Part shown: positions 1-7,996 of the stretch, one piece after another
How positions within the stretch are numbered: the first letter of the stretch is position 1
Layout: each line of letters starts with the position of its first letter
Source of the DNA: Bryobacteraceae bacterium
GTDB lineage: Bacteria; Acidobacteriota; Terriglobia; Bryobacterales; Bryobacteraceae
Assembly (NCBI GenBank): GCA_026129905.1
Contig: JAHCHE010000001.1
Coordinates: forward strand, 310,001 to 374,000
Length of the DNA: 64,000 bases
Reading direction: 5' to 3'
Program-made: the position numbers and the translations under genes
The notes under the pieces: model-generated
Seen by the model: the letters and a program-made list of their open reading frames with translations, nothing else
Database searches by the model: none
Told to the model about the DNA's origin: nothing

Positions 1-540
1 GTTGCTGCCGCCAAGGCGGGCTTCGATAGCGCCAGTACTTACGAGCGTGCCAAGAGGGTCGTCGAGAAGGCCGTAGACGAAGTCGTCGCCCAGATGGACG
101 CCGGCGGCCTGTCTATCCACGCCGCTTCTGTCATCGCCGAACAGCCCCCTGACCGGCAACGTGAGATTGCCCAGTTACCGGAGGACGAGAAGAAGGCGGC
201 TGTGCGCAAGCTGCGGCGGAAGGACCTGCCTTCGACCGACGAAGCTCGGCGGCAGGCACAGGAGACAGGCAAGGCGATCCTCGACCGGAACCTGATGTAC
301 CAACTCCCGGTCACCGAGGAACAGAAGCCGCTCGTTGAGCAGAACTACGCGGCGATGGAGATCATCGACGCCGTCACGGCGCTCGCCAAATGTTCGCACC
401 CTGCCGAGGCTATCGCGGGCGCAATCCGTCGCCTCGATACACCCGACATGGATTTCGCCGGCCGCTGCCGGACGGCTACCCATTATCTCCACCAAATCAA
501 CCAGGAGCTGAATTCCCATGGCCAGCACGAAGCGCACTGA
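1..540 (+). CDS. ParB-like protein, 5' end cut by window edge
   Basis: The reading frame is open from the first base, so this is the C-terminal part of a longer protein. The visible start (STYERAKRVVEKA, then GLSIHAASVIAE) has the helical pattern found after the nuclease-like domain of phage and plasmid ParB/RepB-family proteins, where a helix-turn-helix region is followed by residues on self-interaction. The rest, about 100 residues, is charged and helical and has no motif I recognise. It overlaps the next gene by 23 bases, so the two are probably translated together. It likely binds phage DNA in replication, partition or regulation; the family call is moderate because the N-terminal half is missing. 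Confidence 0.6.
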   Translation, partial: VAAAKAGFDSASTYERAKRVVEKAVDEVVAQMDAGGLSIHAASVIAEQPPDRQREIAQLPEDEKKAAVRKLRRKDLPSTDEARRQAQETGKAILDRNLMYQLPVTEEQKPLVEQNYAAMEIIDAVTALAKCSHPAEAIAGAIRRLDTPDMDFAGRCRTATHYLHQINQELNSHGQHEAH

Positions 541-1036
541 ACTCATGGATGCCATCCGCGCGACCGTGGCCGACCTCTGCCAGGCCGGCGCGCGATTCCT
601 CAACAAGGACGTGGTCGACACGGTGATCGGCCGGAACCCGGACCTGTTCAACGAGCTGGGCGCTCAACTGGCCCGCGAAAAGCTCTTCGACCTGACCCGG
701 CGCGTGATGAAAACGTCGGCCGAGCTGACCGAGGCGGACGCGCAGCTCGAGCTGGGCCTCGACCTGGCGGGCTTCGAGATGCCGAACATGATCGCCGTGC
801 CGGTGGATTCGTCCAATCCGCTCAACGGCGACTGCGAGTGGGTGCCGGTGCTCAGTGCGACGGTCGCCGACCTCGATGCCAACTTGCGGATGCTCGACCT
901 CCAGATCGCCGCCGACCAGCGCAAGCGTCGCAGTGTCTTTGCGCTCCGCCAGCGCGTCGTCGCAGTGATCGGCGAAGACTCCGAGCTGACGGTCGCCCAG
1001 GCGGCGGCCCTGGCACGGGAGATGCAGCCCGCATGA
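518..1036 (+). CDS. Hypothetical early phage protein, 172 aa
   Basis: The start is ATG 518, with AGGAG about ten bases upstream inside the end of the previous gene. The protein is acidic and mostly helical, with no catalytic or metal-binding motif. The first 60 residues (MDAIRATVADLCQAGARFL and following) look like a small helical bundle. It sits between a ParB-like gene and a helicase gene and overlaps both, which points to early DNA metabolism, but I do not recognise the family and assign no function. Confidence 0.7.
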   Translation: MASTKRTELMDAIRATVADLCQAGARFLNKDVVDTVIGRNPDLFNELGAQLAREKLFDLTRRVMKTSAELTEADAQLELGLDLAGFEMPNMIAVPVDSSNPLNGDCEWVPVLSATVADLDANLRMLDLQIAADQRKRRSVFALRQRVVAVIGEDSELTVAQAAALAREMQPA

Positions 1037-2433
1037 CCGCGCCTCCGGCAATTCCTGGTTTCCGCACCAACCCCTGGCGGCATCAGGGGGAGGCCGTCGC
1101 TTTCGTTCGCAGTCTCTACCGGCGCGGCAAGCGGGGCGCCATGATCGCCGCCGTGATGGGCACGGGCAAATCGGCGGTCACCGTGTACCTATGCGTCGAG
1201 GAGGGGTTTCAACTGATCCTGGTCCTCTGCCCGTTACGGGTGGTGCAGGTGTGGCGGCCGCAGTTCGAGATCCACTCGGACCTTCCATTCCTGGTTGTGC
1301 CGCTCGATGACGCCTTCGCGAGCGTGCGCGCCAAGCGGGCCGAGGCAGAGCGGCAGATGGCCCTCGGCAAGGCGCGCGGCGTGCCGGTGGTGATTGTCGT
1401 CAACTATGACAGCGCTTGGCGCTCGCCGTTTGCCGAGTGGGCAGTCCGGCAGCGGTGGGATCTGGTTGTCGCCGACGAGATCCACCGCTGCAAGGCGCCC
1501 GGCGGCAAAGCCAGCCGGTTCCTGGCGCGGCTCGGTCAGGAGGCGCGCTTCCGTCTCGGCCTGTCCGGCACGCCAATGCCGCACTCGCCGCTCGACGTCT
1601 ACGCCTACTTCCGCTTCATCGATCCGACCATCTTCGGCTGGAGTTTCCACAAGTTCCGGCAGCATTACGCCGTCATGGGCGGCTACCAGAATCACCAAGT
1701 CGTCGGCTACCGGAATCTCGACGAGCTGAACCGGAAGTTCTACTCAGTCACCTTCGCCTGCGGCAAGGACGTCCTTGATCTGCCCGCCGAGGTCCACATC
1801 ACCTATACCTGCCAACTCGGTGTGGAGGCCCGGAAGGTTTACCGGTCGCTAGAACGTGACCTGATCGCCGAGGTCCAGTCCGGCGAGGTCACGGCGGCTA
1901 ATGCACTTGTGAAGCTGCTGCGGCTCCAACAAATCACCGGTGGCTATATCCGCACCGATGACGGCCACGACGTGCAGATCGACTCGGCCAAGATGAACCT
2001 CCTGCGCGACGTGCTGGAAGACATCGCGCCCGATGAGCCAGTCGTCGTCTTCTGTAGGTTCCACAAGGATCTCGAAGCGGTGAACCGTGTCGCCGATGAG
2101 ACAGGCCGCCGGTCCCTCGAACTCTCCGGCCGCATCGACGAGTTGAAGCGCTGGCAGGCGGGTGAGGCGCCCGTGCTGGCCGTGCAGATCGATTCGGGCG
2201 GTGTCGGTGTCGATCTGACCCGGGCCCGCTACGCAATCTACTACTCCCTCGGCTTCTCGCTCGGCTCTTACGAGCAGAGCCTGGCGCGCATCCACCGGCC
2301 CGGCCAGACGCGGCCGGTCGAGTACATCCACCTGCTCGCCGAGGGCACCGTCGACGAGAAGGTCATGGCAGCCTTGGCGCGCCGCTCCGACGTCGTCAAC
2401 ACCGTTCTGCAGCAGATGAAAGGACAAGCATGA
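1033..2433 (+). CDS. SNF2-like DNA helicase/translocase
   Basis: A 466-aa superfamily 2 ATPase. The frame is open further upstream, but ATG 1033 overlaps the stop of the previous gene (ATGA) and gives a normal N-terminus. Visible motifs: Walker A MGTGKS near residue 41, the Walker B variant DEIH near 148, LSGTPMPHSP (motif III region), and in the second RecA-like lobe GVGVDLTRA followed by SLARIHRPGQT near 420, the Arg-rich motif VI of SNF2 proteins. Such compact SNF2 enzymes are common in phage early operons, where they remodel DNA-protein complexes or help replication. The next gene overlaps its stop by 4 bases. Confidence 0.9.
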   Translation: MTAPPAIPGFRTNPWRHQGEAVAFVRSLYRRGKRGAMIAAVMGTGKSAVTVYLCVEEGFQLILVLCPLRVVQVWRPQFEIHSDLPFLVVPLDDAFASVRAKRAEAERQMALGKARGVPVVIVVNYDSAWRSPFAEWAVRQRWDLVVADEIHRCKAPGGKASRFLARLGQEARFRLGLSGTPMPHSPLDVYAYFRFIDPTIFGWSFHKFRQHYAVMGGYQNHQVVGYRNLDELNRKFYSVTFACGKDVLDLPAEVHITYTCQLGVEARKVYRSLERDLIAEVQSGEVTAANALVKLLRLQQITGGYIRTDDGHDVQIDSAKMNLLRDVLEDIAPDEPVVVFCRFHKDLEAVNRVADETGRRSLELSGRIDELKRWQAGEAPVLAVQIDSGGVGVDLTRARYAIYYSLGFSLGSYEQSLARIHRPGQTRPVEYIHLLAEGTVDEKVMAALARRSDVVNTVLQQMKGQA

Positions 2434-2825
2434 ACACCGATGAATTGAAACGCTTCGTCGCGCTTGAAGAGCGCCGCCGGCAACTCGAGGCCGAGATCGA
2501 CACAATCAAGGCCGAGGCCGCCGAACTCGAAGAACGCCTGCTCCCGCAGTTCGAGCAGAGCGGCATGGAACGCGTCGCCATCGACGGGCGGACCGTGTAT
2601 GTCGAGCGCAAGCTCTGGGCCAAAGCCAAGGACGGCGACAAACCGGCTGTGTGCAAGGCCCTGAAGCGCTGCCGCCTCGGCGACTACGTCGAGGAGACCT
2701 TCAACACCAATTCCCTCAGCGCCTATGTCCGGGAACTCGATCGCGAGGGGCGGTCCTTGCCACCCTCTCTGGCCGCGGTCCTGGATGTGAGCGAGGTTTT
2801 CAAACTCAGAACAAGGAGAAGCTAA
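2430..2825 (+). CDS. Small coiled-coil early protein
   Basis: 131 aa, starting at an ATG that overlaps the helicase stop. Residues 1-40 form a clear heptad-type coiled coil (Glu/Leu/Arg rich), followed by a small beta region around GRTVYVERKLWAK and a helical tail. It resembles in layout the small proteins that phages encode beside recombination or replication genes, but I see no diagnostic motif. It is translationally coupled to the helicase and lies just before the Cys-rich protein gene, so a role in early DNA metabolism is likely. Function unknown. Confidence 0.7.
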   Translation: MNTDELKRFVALEERRRQLEAEIDTIKAEAAELEERLLPQFEQSGMERVAIDGRTVYVERKLWAKAKDGDKPAVCKALKRCRLGDYVEETFNTNSLSAYVRELDREGRSLPPSLAAVLDVSEVFKLRTRRS

Positions 2826-2827
2826 GC

Positions 2828-3580
2828 ATGGCAAGCAAGGAAGTCGTGAAGAAGAACCAGGAATCGGCGATCAGCCCGTTCGTCGTGTTCCAGACGCCGG
2901 TCGCGGAGATCCGCGACGCGGTGGCGGCCAACCTCGGAGACAGTGGCATGAGCGCCACCGACTTCGAGCGCATCAAGATCCCGGCGGGCGGCGGCACGGC
3001 GTGGACCCTGCAAACCCTCGACGGCGAGGAGATGGTGAAGGAGCTGGCCGGCATCATCGTCGCCTGGCGCGACACGCGCGCGTACTGGAGCGTGCCGCTG
3101 GAGCAGTCGGACGGGAACATGCCCCCGGACTGCTACTCGCTGGACGCCCGCACGGGCACCGGCAAGCCGGGCGGCGACTGCCACAAGTGCCCCTTCGCAC
3201 AGTTCGGCAGCGACCCGAAGGGCGAGGGCCAGGCCTGCAAGCTGGTGCGGCAATTGTTCTTCGTGCGGGAGGAGAACCTGCTGCCGGAGATCGTGAGCCT
3301 GCCCGCGAGTTCGGTCAAGCCGGCACGACAGTATTTCATGCGGCTCGCCTCGAAGGCCGTGCCCTGCTACAGCCTGATCACCAAGATCGGTCTTGAGAAG
3401 ACGAAAAACGCGCAGGGCATCGTCTACTCGCGGGCGACGTTCACCTCTGGAGGCCGGCTCTCGACGGAACAGGCCGCGCGCATCAAAGAATACGCCGCGA
3501 TGCTCAAGCCGTTCCTTGAATCGGCGCCCTCGGCTCCCACAGCGAAAGATGTCCAGCACGGTGAAGGCGAAATCATCTGA
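2828..3580 (+). CDS. Cys-rich phage protein, possible ssDNA-binding role
   Basis: A 250-aa protein. The longer open frame begins at 2651, but ATG 2828 has an AAGGAGAAG ribosome site seven bases upstream. At about residue 118 lies a compact zinc-finger-like region, CHKCPFAQFGSDPKGEG followed by C, which I recognise as recurrent in phage proteins encoded beside replication genes. The N-terminus has a folded alpha/beta region with aromatic residues; the C-terminus ends in a disordered Ser/Ala/Pro and acidic tail, as in single-stranded-DNA-binding proteins. Position between the helicase and the primase fits a replication accessory role. The SSB idea is inference; the metal-binding motif is visible. 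Confidence 0.7.
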   Translation: MASKEVVKKNQESAISPFVVFQTPVAEIRDAVAANLGDSGMSATDFERIKIPAGGGTAWTLQTLDGEEMVKELAGIIVAWRDTRAYWSVPLEQSDGNMPPDCYSLDARTGTGKPGGDCHKCPFAQFGSDPKGEGQACKLVRQLFFVREENLLPEIVSLPASSVKPARQYFMRLASKAVPCYSLITKIGLEKTKNAQGIVYSRATFTSGGRLSTEQAARIKEYAAMLKPFLESAPSAPTAKDVQHGEGEII

Positions 3581-3603
3581 CACGACCGGCGCACGGAGGT
3601 GGC

Positions 3604-6180
3604 ATGGAGGGCGACAAGCTTGCCGTCCGGCAATTCATCGAGCGGGTTCACGGTCCCGAGCCAGAAGGATGGCTCGTGGTGTGGACCCGCCAGGACAAGG
3701 CGTCGAGGGCGTTTCCTCTTGCACAAGAGGGCGCCCTCGATGCCGCTGTCGCCTATTGTGCCGATCGAGCCGCACGGCAGGACGTCTATGCAGCCGTTGG
3801 ATTGCAGGGCAAGGCGCCCGACAGCGGCAGCCGCGGGAAGGAAGCTGGCGTCATCTCCGTGCCCGGCGTATGGGCCGACATCGACATCGGCGGAGCGGCG
3901 CACAAGGCGAAGGAGCTTCCCGGCAGCGAGGAAGAAGCGCTGTCTCTGGTAGATGCCGTCGGACTCCCGCCTTCGGTGATCGTGCGAAGCGGCTTCGGGC
4001 TACAGGTGTACTGGCTCTTCCGGGAACCGTTTGTCATCGAGACGGAGGCCGAACGGCAAGAGCTGAAGGCGCTATCACGGCGGTTCCAGCAGATGCTTCG
4101 CCTGCAGGCGCGTGCGCGGGGCTGGACCATCGACCCGACCGCCGATCTCTGCCGCGTACTCCGTGTGCCGGGAACGTTCAATCGCAAGATCCCTGGCGAC
4201 GTCCGTCAGGTTACCGCGGAGTACTTCGACCGGGCGTACTGCCTCGACGACATTGGCGAGCTACTCGGCGGGCTGGACGATCCGGGCGACCCACAGCCAA
4301 TCGAACCGCCGCCGGACCTGCCGCCGGCGAAGTTGCCGCCCATCCTGGATGGTTGCGCCTGGATGCGCCACTGCCGGGACGATGCGGCAACGCTACCGGA
4401 ACCCGAGTGGTACCGCATGCTGACGGTGATCGCGCGGTGTCAAGACGCCGAACGGTGGGCCCATGAGCTGAGCCAGGCGCACCCGAAGTATTCGCGGCGC
4501 GAGACCCAGCGGAAGCTGAAGCAGGCATCGGGTGAGAAGCTGGCGCCGGTCACGTGCGCCTACGTGGAGTCGGATCTGTCCGGCGACCGCCACTGCGGAG
4601 AGTGCCTGTTCCGAGGCAACGTCAACTCCCCCATCGCCATCGGGCGGATGGAGGATGAGGGTGCGCCACCAGAGCCCGAGGCTGAGCCTGGCGCCGAGCA
4701 ATCTTCCGAAGTACCGGAGGAACCTGCTGCGCCTGCGTCGGCACCTGTGGAGGCCGCCTCCCGGATCGAGAAGTACACCGACCTCGGCAACGCCCGACGC
4801 TTTGTCGCTCGCTACCGCAACACGATCCTGTACTGCGAACCGTGGGGGCGTTGGCTGCTCTGGGACAGCATGCGGTGGGCCGAGGACGAACGTCTGGAGA
4901 TCTTCGCCCGGGCGACCGACCTGATCCGAAGCCTCTATCCACTCGCCAAGAAGATCAAAGACGAGGATGAGCGGAAAGCCTTCCTGACCCATCTCATCAA
5001 GTCGGAATCGCATCGGGCCCTGAACGCGATGGTCACGCTCGCGAAGTCCGACCGCACGGTGGCGCGGCATCCGGATGACTTCGACAGCGATCCCTGGCTC
5101 TTCACGGTCAAGAACGGGACTCTCGATCTTCGAACCGGGCGCCTCCGATCGCACAATCAGAAGGACCTGGTCACCAAGCTGGCGCCTGTGACGCACGATC
5201 CGTCGGCGCAATGCCCAAACTGGCTCGCGTTCCTGGACATGATCATGCTCGGCCGGAAGAGCCTCGTCGAATTCCTGAAGCGCGCCCTCGGATCGAGCCT
5301 TACGGGGATCACCAGCGACAAGGCGATGTTCATCCTTTACGGGCCAGGGGGCGACAACGGCAAATCCACCATGGTCGAGGTGATGGAGATGCTCCTGGGC
5401 AACTATGCCCGACGGACGCCTGTCGAGACGTTTCTCAAGCGGCGCGAGGGCGCCATTCCGAACGACATCGCCCGGCTGCGGGGAGCGCGCTTCGTGTGGG
5501 CGGCTGAGAATGACCGCGGCGTCCGCCTGGCGGAGTCCCTGATCAAGGAGATGACCGGCGGGGACCGCATGGTGGCTCGCTTCCTGCACGGCGAGTTTTT
5601 CGAGTTCATGCCGGCCTTCAAGATCTGGTTCGCCACCAACCACAAGCCGACTATCCGCGGCGATGCGGCGATCTGGCGTCGCCTGAAGTTAGTTCCCTTC
5701 GACTACACCATTCCCAAAGCCCAGCAGAAGCGGCGTCACGAGGTGATGGCCATGTTCCAGGCAGAACTGCCGGGCATCCTCAACTGGGCCATCGAGGGAT
5801 GCCTGGAGTGGCAGCGCGACGGGCTGGGCGTGCCAGAAGAAGTGATCAACGCAACACGGGAATACGAGGCAGAACAGGACACGTTCTCCATGTTCCTGGA
5901 CGAGAGATGCGTGAAGGCTCCAAACGCGCGGGCGCTGTCGCTGGCTCTCTACCGCGAGTACAAGGCCTGGGCCGAGCAGTACGGGGAGTCGCCGGTCAGC
6001 CACAAAACGTTCGCTTCGCTCATGAGCGAGCGGGGATTTTCGAAAACGAAAACGATGAAGGGCGCGTTGTACTCCGGAATTGGGTTGAGGACGGAGGACC
6101 ACTATGACGCACCGCGTGCCGCCCAGACTCCGCCGCGCCAGGCGCATTTCAACCACGACGAGGAGGGAGAAGAGGTTTGA
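3604..6180 (+). CDS. P4/D5-type primase-helicase replication protein
   Basis: 858 aa, ATG 3604 with GGAGGT six bases upstream. The N-terminal 250 residues carry a RepB-like primase-polymerase core: acidic metal site in GVWADIDIGG (about residue 88) and VIVRSGFGLQVYWLF. A middle part has a D5 N-terminal-like region. From about 560 there is a superfamily 3 helicase: Walker A GPGGDNGKST near 580, Walker B region FVWAAENDR, and the sensor/motif C block IWFATNHKP followed by WRRLKLVPF. Such proteins prime and unwind DNA at iteron-type origins in P4-like elements. The iteron cluster directly after the stop codon fits this. Call very secure for the family. Confidence 0.95.
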   Translation: MEGDKLAVRQFIERVHGPEPEGWLVVWTRQDKASRAFPLAQEGALDAAVAYCADRAARQDVYAAVGLQGKAPDSGSRGKEAGVISVPGVWADIDIGGAAHKAKELPGSEEEALSLVDAVGLPPSVIVRSGFGLQVYWLFREPFVIETEAERQELKALSRRFQQMLRLQARARGWTIDPTADLCRVLRVPGTFNRKIPGDVRQVTAEYFDRAYCLDDIGELLGGLDDPGDPQPIEPPPDLPPAKLPPILDGCAWMRHCRDDAATLPEPEWYRMLTVIARCQDAERWAHELSQAHPKYSRRETQRKLKQASGEKLAPVTCAYVESDLSGDRHCGECLFRGNVNSPIAIGRMEDEGAPPEPEAEPGAEQSSEVPEEPAAPASAPVEAASRIEKYTDLGNARRFVARYRNTILYCEPWGRWLLWDSMRWAEDERLEIFARATDLIRSLYPLAKKIKDEDERKAFLTHLIKSESHRALNAMVTLAKSDRTVARHPDDFDSDPWLFTVKNGTLDLRTGRLRSHNQKDLVTKLAPVTHDPSAQCPNWLAFLDMIMLGRKSLVEFLKRALGSSLTGITSDKAMFILYGPGGDNGKSTMVEVMEMLLGNYARRTPVETFLKRREGAIPNDIARLRGARFVWAAENDRGVRLAESLIKEMTGGDRMVARFLHGEFFEFMPAFKIWFATNHKPTIRGDAAIWRRLKLVPFDYTIPKAQQKRRHEVMAMFQAELPGILNWAIEGCLEWQRDGLGVPEEVINATREYEAEQDTFSMFLDERCVKAPNARALSLALYREYKAWAEQYGESPVSHKTFASLMSERGFSKTKTMKGALYSGIGLRTEDHYDAPRAAQTPPRQAHFNHDEEGEEV

Positions 6181-6239
6181 CGACGAGCTTTCATCACAGC
6201 CCAGCAATGTCCCCCGCGAGCCGACGGAGACTGCACTCG

Positions 6240-6450
6240 ATGACGGATGGTGATGGATTGATGACGGGTCATGACGGATTGCTTTTGAACCCGTCATCTA
6301 TGGAAGTTATTTGGACTCAGGTAGATCCAGGCGCTCATGACGGGTATGACGGGTTTTTTCCTGTTTTTACGCACGCGCACACGCGCACACACGCATGAGA
6401 GCAAAATGCAAGAACCCGTCATAACCCGTCATCCGGCATTGATCCGTCAT
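6240..6450. repeat. Iteron cluster with inverted repeats, candidate replication origin
   Basis: The gene-free stretch 6181-6462 holds nine copies of a 9-mer ATGACGGGT or its one-base variant. Forward copies start at 6240 (variant), 6261, 6271 (variant), 6337 and 6346; reverse copies lie at 6289-6297, 6414-6422, 6424-6432 and 6442-6450 (variant). Together they build a perfect 10-bp hairpin (6260-6269 with 6289-6298) and a large dyad (6337-6355 with 6413-6432). Between the dyad arms are a T-rich patch (6354-6368) and a 30-bp strictly alternating purine-pyrimidine run (6368-6397). Position next to a P4-type primase-helicase argues for an origin; an operator for the next gene is the alternative. 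Confidence 0.75.
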
Positions 6451-6462
6451 GGGAGGTGAACT

Positions 6463-6909
6463 TTGGACGTTGAGGCCGTTTTGGACCGTCTGATGGAATC
6501 GGGAGTCTCCGTCTGGCTAGACGATGAGGGCAAGCTCCGCATCGACAAGGATGCTCCGGTGGAACTCAAGGATCTGGTGCGGGCGCACAAGCAGGAGTTA
6601 ATCGACGTGCGCCGCGCGCAAGATTTCATGAACCGTGCCGGCATCCGCATCATTCGCCTGCCGCTCGGCGAGCTCGCCCTGGCCTATCCCCCGCGCACCG
6701 ACCTGGACGAACTCCGATGGGCGGCACGCATCCTTCGCATGGACTCGGTGCCGCTGGTCATCAACGACGAGGGGCTCGAGTGGATCAGCCCCGAGGAGTG
6801 GCGGCGGCGGCAAGTCGCCAGAATCTTCGAAGAGTACCGGCGGGAACGGCTCAGGCAAGCGGCGGCTGAGGCAGCAGAGCAGCCGATGCCTCGGAGACGG
6901 CGGGCATGA
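6463..6909 (+). CDS. TubC-N-like docking-domain protein, phage early gene
   Basis: 148 aa, starting at TTG 6463 with a strong GGGAGGTG site at 6451-6458 that decides the start. The first 50 residues (LDRLMESGVSVWLDDEGKLRI, then a helix ending KQELI) match the pattern of the TubC N-terminal docking domain, known from polyketide/peptide synthetase docking and also found in front of phage and plasmid primase proteins. The rest is alpha/beta, ending in a basic Arg-rich tail (MPRRRRA). It may dock to the primase-helicase encoded upstream; that is inference. The ribosome site touches the last iteron copy, so initiator binding could affect its expression. Confidence 0.65.
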   Translation: MDVEAVLDRLMESGVSVWLDDEGKLRIDKDAPVELKDLVRAHKQELIDVRRAQDFMNRAGIRIIRLPLGELALAYPPRTDLDELRWAARILRMDSVPLVINDEGLEWISPEEWRRRQVARIFEEYRRERLRQAAAEAAEQPMPRRRRA

Positions 6910-7259
6910 CGACTGAACGTGCGATCGTGAAGGCGATCCTCGCGTACCTGAACGGTCTCCCGGGCTGCCTGGCGCGGAAGCGTTGGGGCGGAGGCATGGG
7001 CGTGGCGGGCGATCCCGACATCGACGCCTGCATCCGCGGCCGCAGCGTGCAGCTCGAGGTGAAGCGCCCGGGCGAAAGGCCGACGCCGTTGCAGTTGAAG
7101 CGGATCGAGGAGTGGCGGCGGGCCGGCGCGGTTGTGGCCGTGGTTAATAGCGTCTCGGATGTGCGCAGATTGCTGCAAGAAAATCGCCTGCTGGACCGGA
7201 CGAACGAACCGGACGCGGCGTACATAGTAGGCGAGCAACGAGAGACGGGACTCTCGTAA
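6906..7259 (+). CDS. VRR-NUC domain nuclease
   Basis: 117 aa, ATG overlapping the previous stop. It shows the compact PD-(D/E)XK core of the VRR-NUC family: GVAGDPDIDACI near residue 33 with the metal-binding Asp, then LEVKRPGERPTPLQL near 50 with the E-x-K pair and the following helix contacting DNA. VRR-NUC proteins are structure-selective nucleases and are usual in phage early operons beside SNF2 helicases and primases, as here. It probably trims branched or recombination intermediates. The last 30 residues are a helical extension. Confidence in the family is high. Confidence 0.9.
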   Translation: MTTERAIVKAILAYLNGLPGCLARKRWGGGMGVAGDPDIDACIRGRSVQLEVKRPGERPTPLQLKRIEEWRRAGAVVAVVNSVSDVRRLLQENRLLDRTNEPDAAYIVGEQRETGLS

Positions 7260-7289
7260 AACTCCTTCCCTTACGCCTCGATACTCCAC

Positions 7290-7631
7290 GTGTCTTCCAA
7301 GAACCAACAGATCCCGTTGTATGCCCCCGATGGCACATCGCTCGGGTTCCGCGCGCCTGAGGCAGCCAAGCGTCTGATCGAGGGCGGCTACGTGAAGCCG
7401 TCGTATGGGCGCAAGGGTCACTTGAAGGCGATCTGGCTGCGGCGGGAGGACGGCAGCAGCCCGGTCGAGGCCCATGCCAAGGCGGGGACTCGCTACAGCT
7501 TCATCGAGAACCTGGAACATGGGCGCTGCTGGAAGCTGCGGCGGCTGGATCGCCGCGACGAGGACGGCGTGCCGTTCACAACTCGGGGCGTCTTCCTGCA
7601 AGTCGTGACGGATTGCCTGGTGGTCGGGTGA
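7290..7631 (+). CDS. Hypothetical phage protein, 113 aa
   Basis: Starts with GTG 7290; there is no strong ribosome site, so an unusual leader or an alternative start is possible. The protein has a beta-rich first half (QIPLYAPDGTSLGFR, GGYVKPSYGRKGHLKAIWL) that reads like a small SH3-like or barrel fold, and a basic centre. No known motif is visible. It is followed with overlap by further small genes up to the first methyltransferase. Unrecognised; role unknown. Confidence 0.55.
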   Translation: MSSKNQQIPLYAPDGTSLGFRAPEAAKRLIEGGYVKPSYGRKGHLKAIWLRREDGSSPVEAHAKAGTRYSFIENLEHGRCWKLRRLDRRDEDGVPFTTRGVFLQVVTDCLVVG

Positions 7632-7759
7632 AGCAGCGGAAGAAGCAAATCGGCGGCCGATACCTGGCCAAAGTCCGCGGCGCGTTCTACAGGGTGGTCA
7701 AGATTCCGCGCCCGCAAGGGAATGTTCGATGTGCCCAGAGTGCGGCAGCGGTGAAGTGA
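7628..7759 (+). CDS. Very small basic ORF, 43 aa
   Basis: An open frame starting at a GTG that overlaps the stop of the previous gene (GTGA). It encodes a strongly basic peptide beginning VKQRKKQIGGRYLAKVRGAF and ending before the zinc-ribbon gene, which it overlaps by 31 bases. The overlap style fits the operon and the amphipathic basic N-terminus could bind nucleic acid, but the length is within chance and there is no independent support. Confidence 0.3.
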   Translation: MKQRKKQIGGRYLAKVRGAFYRVVKIPRPQGNVRCAQSAAAVK

Positions 7760-7923
7760 CCGTCCAGGAGTACGACTTTGGCATTTGCCGGGAGACCGGT
7801 TACCACGACGCCGGCGAGCGGTTCCGGTGCCGGGCCCGCCGCGCCACCGGGGACGCCGAGGACCTCGTGCCTTGCAATTCGATCTCCGTTGGGTCCTCGG
7901 AACCGCCTGGCGGCGGCGGGTAG
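7729..7923 (+). CDS. Small zinc-ribbon-like protein
   Basis: 64 aa starting with MCPECGSGEVTVQEYDFG; the C-x2-C at residues 2-5 and later Cys residues (ICRETG, FRCRAR, VPCNS) suggest a small zinc ribbon or a half-finger. Such proteins occur often in phage early regions, frequently without known function. The start ATG 7729 has only a weak purine stretch upstream. The stop is at 7923, and the 73 bases after it hold three GGTTGAC repeats before the methyltransferase gene. Confidence 0.5.
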   Translation: MCPECGSGEVTVQEYDFGICRETGYHDAGERFRCRARRATGDAEDLVPCNSISVGSSEPPGGGG

Positions 7924-7963
7924 GACGATTGCACGTTGCGGCTAGCGACTGGGCGGAATTTCA

Positions 7964-7990
7964 GGTTGACAGGTTGACACTTCGGTTGAC
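7964..7990 (+). promoter_or_regulatory. Three GGTTGAC direct repeats before the methyltransferase gene
   Basis: The heptamer GGTTGAC occurs at 7964-7970, 7972-7978 and 7984-7990, that is with spacings of 8 and 12 bases, ending right before the first possible start codons of the ParB-methyltransferase gene. The gene has no Shine-Dalgarno sequence in this position. The repeats may be an operator or -35 elements (TTGACA occurs at 7974-7979), or chance in a short leader. Confidence 0.3.
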
Positions 7991-7996
7991 GTGGTG

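Noticed and set aside
2651-2827. N-terminal extension of the Cys-rich protein
   Set aside because: The extension overlaps the coiled-coil gene in another frame and has shadow-like composition; ATG 2828 has the better ribosome site.
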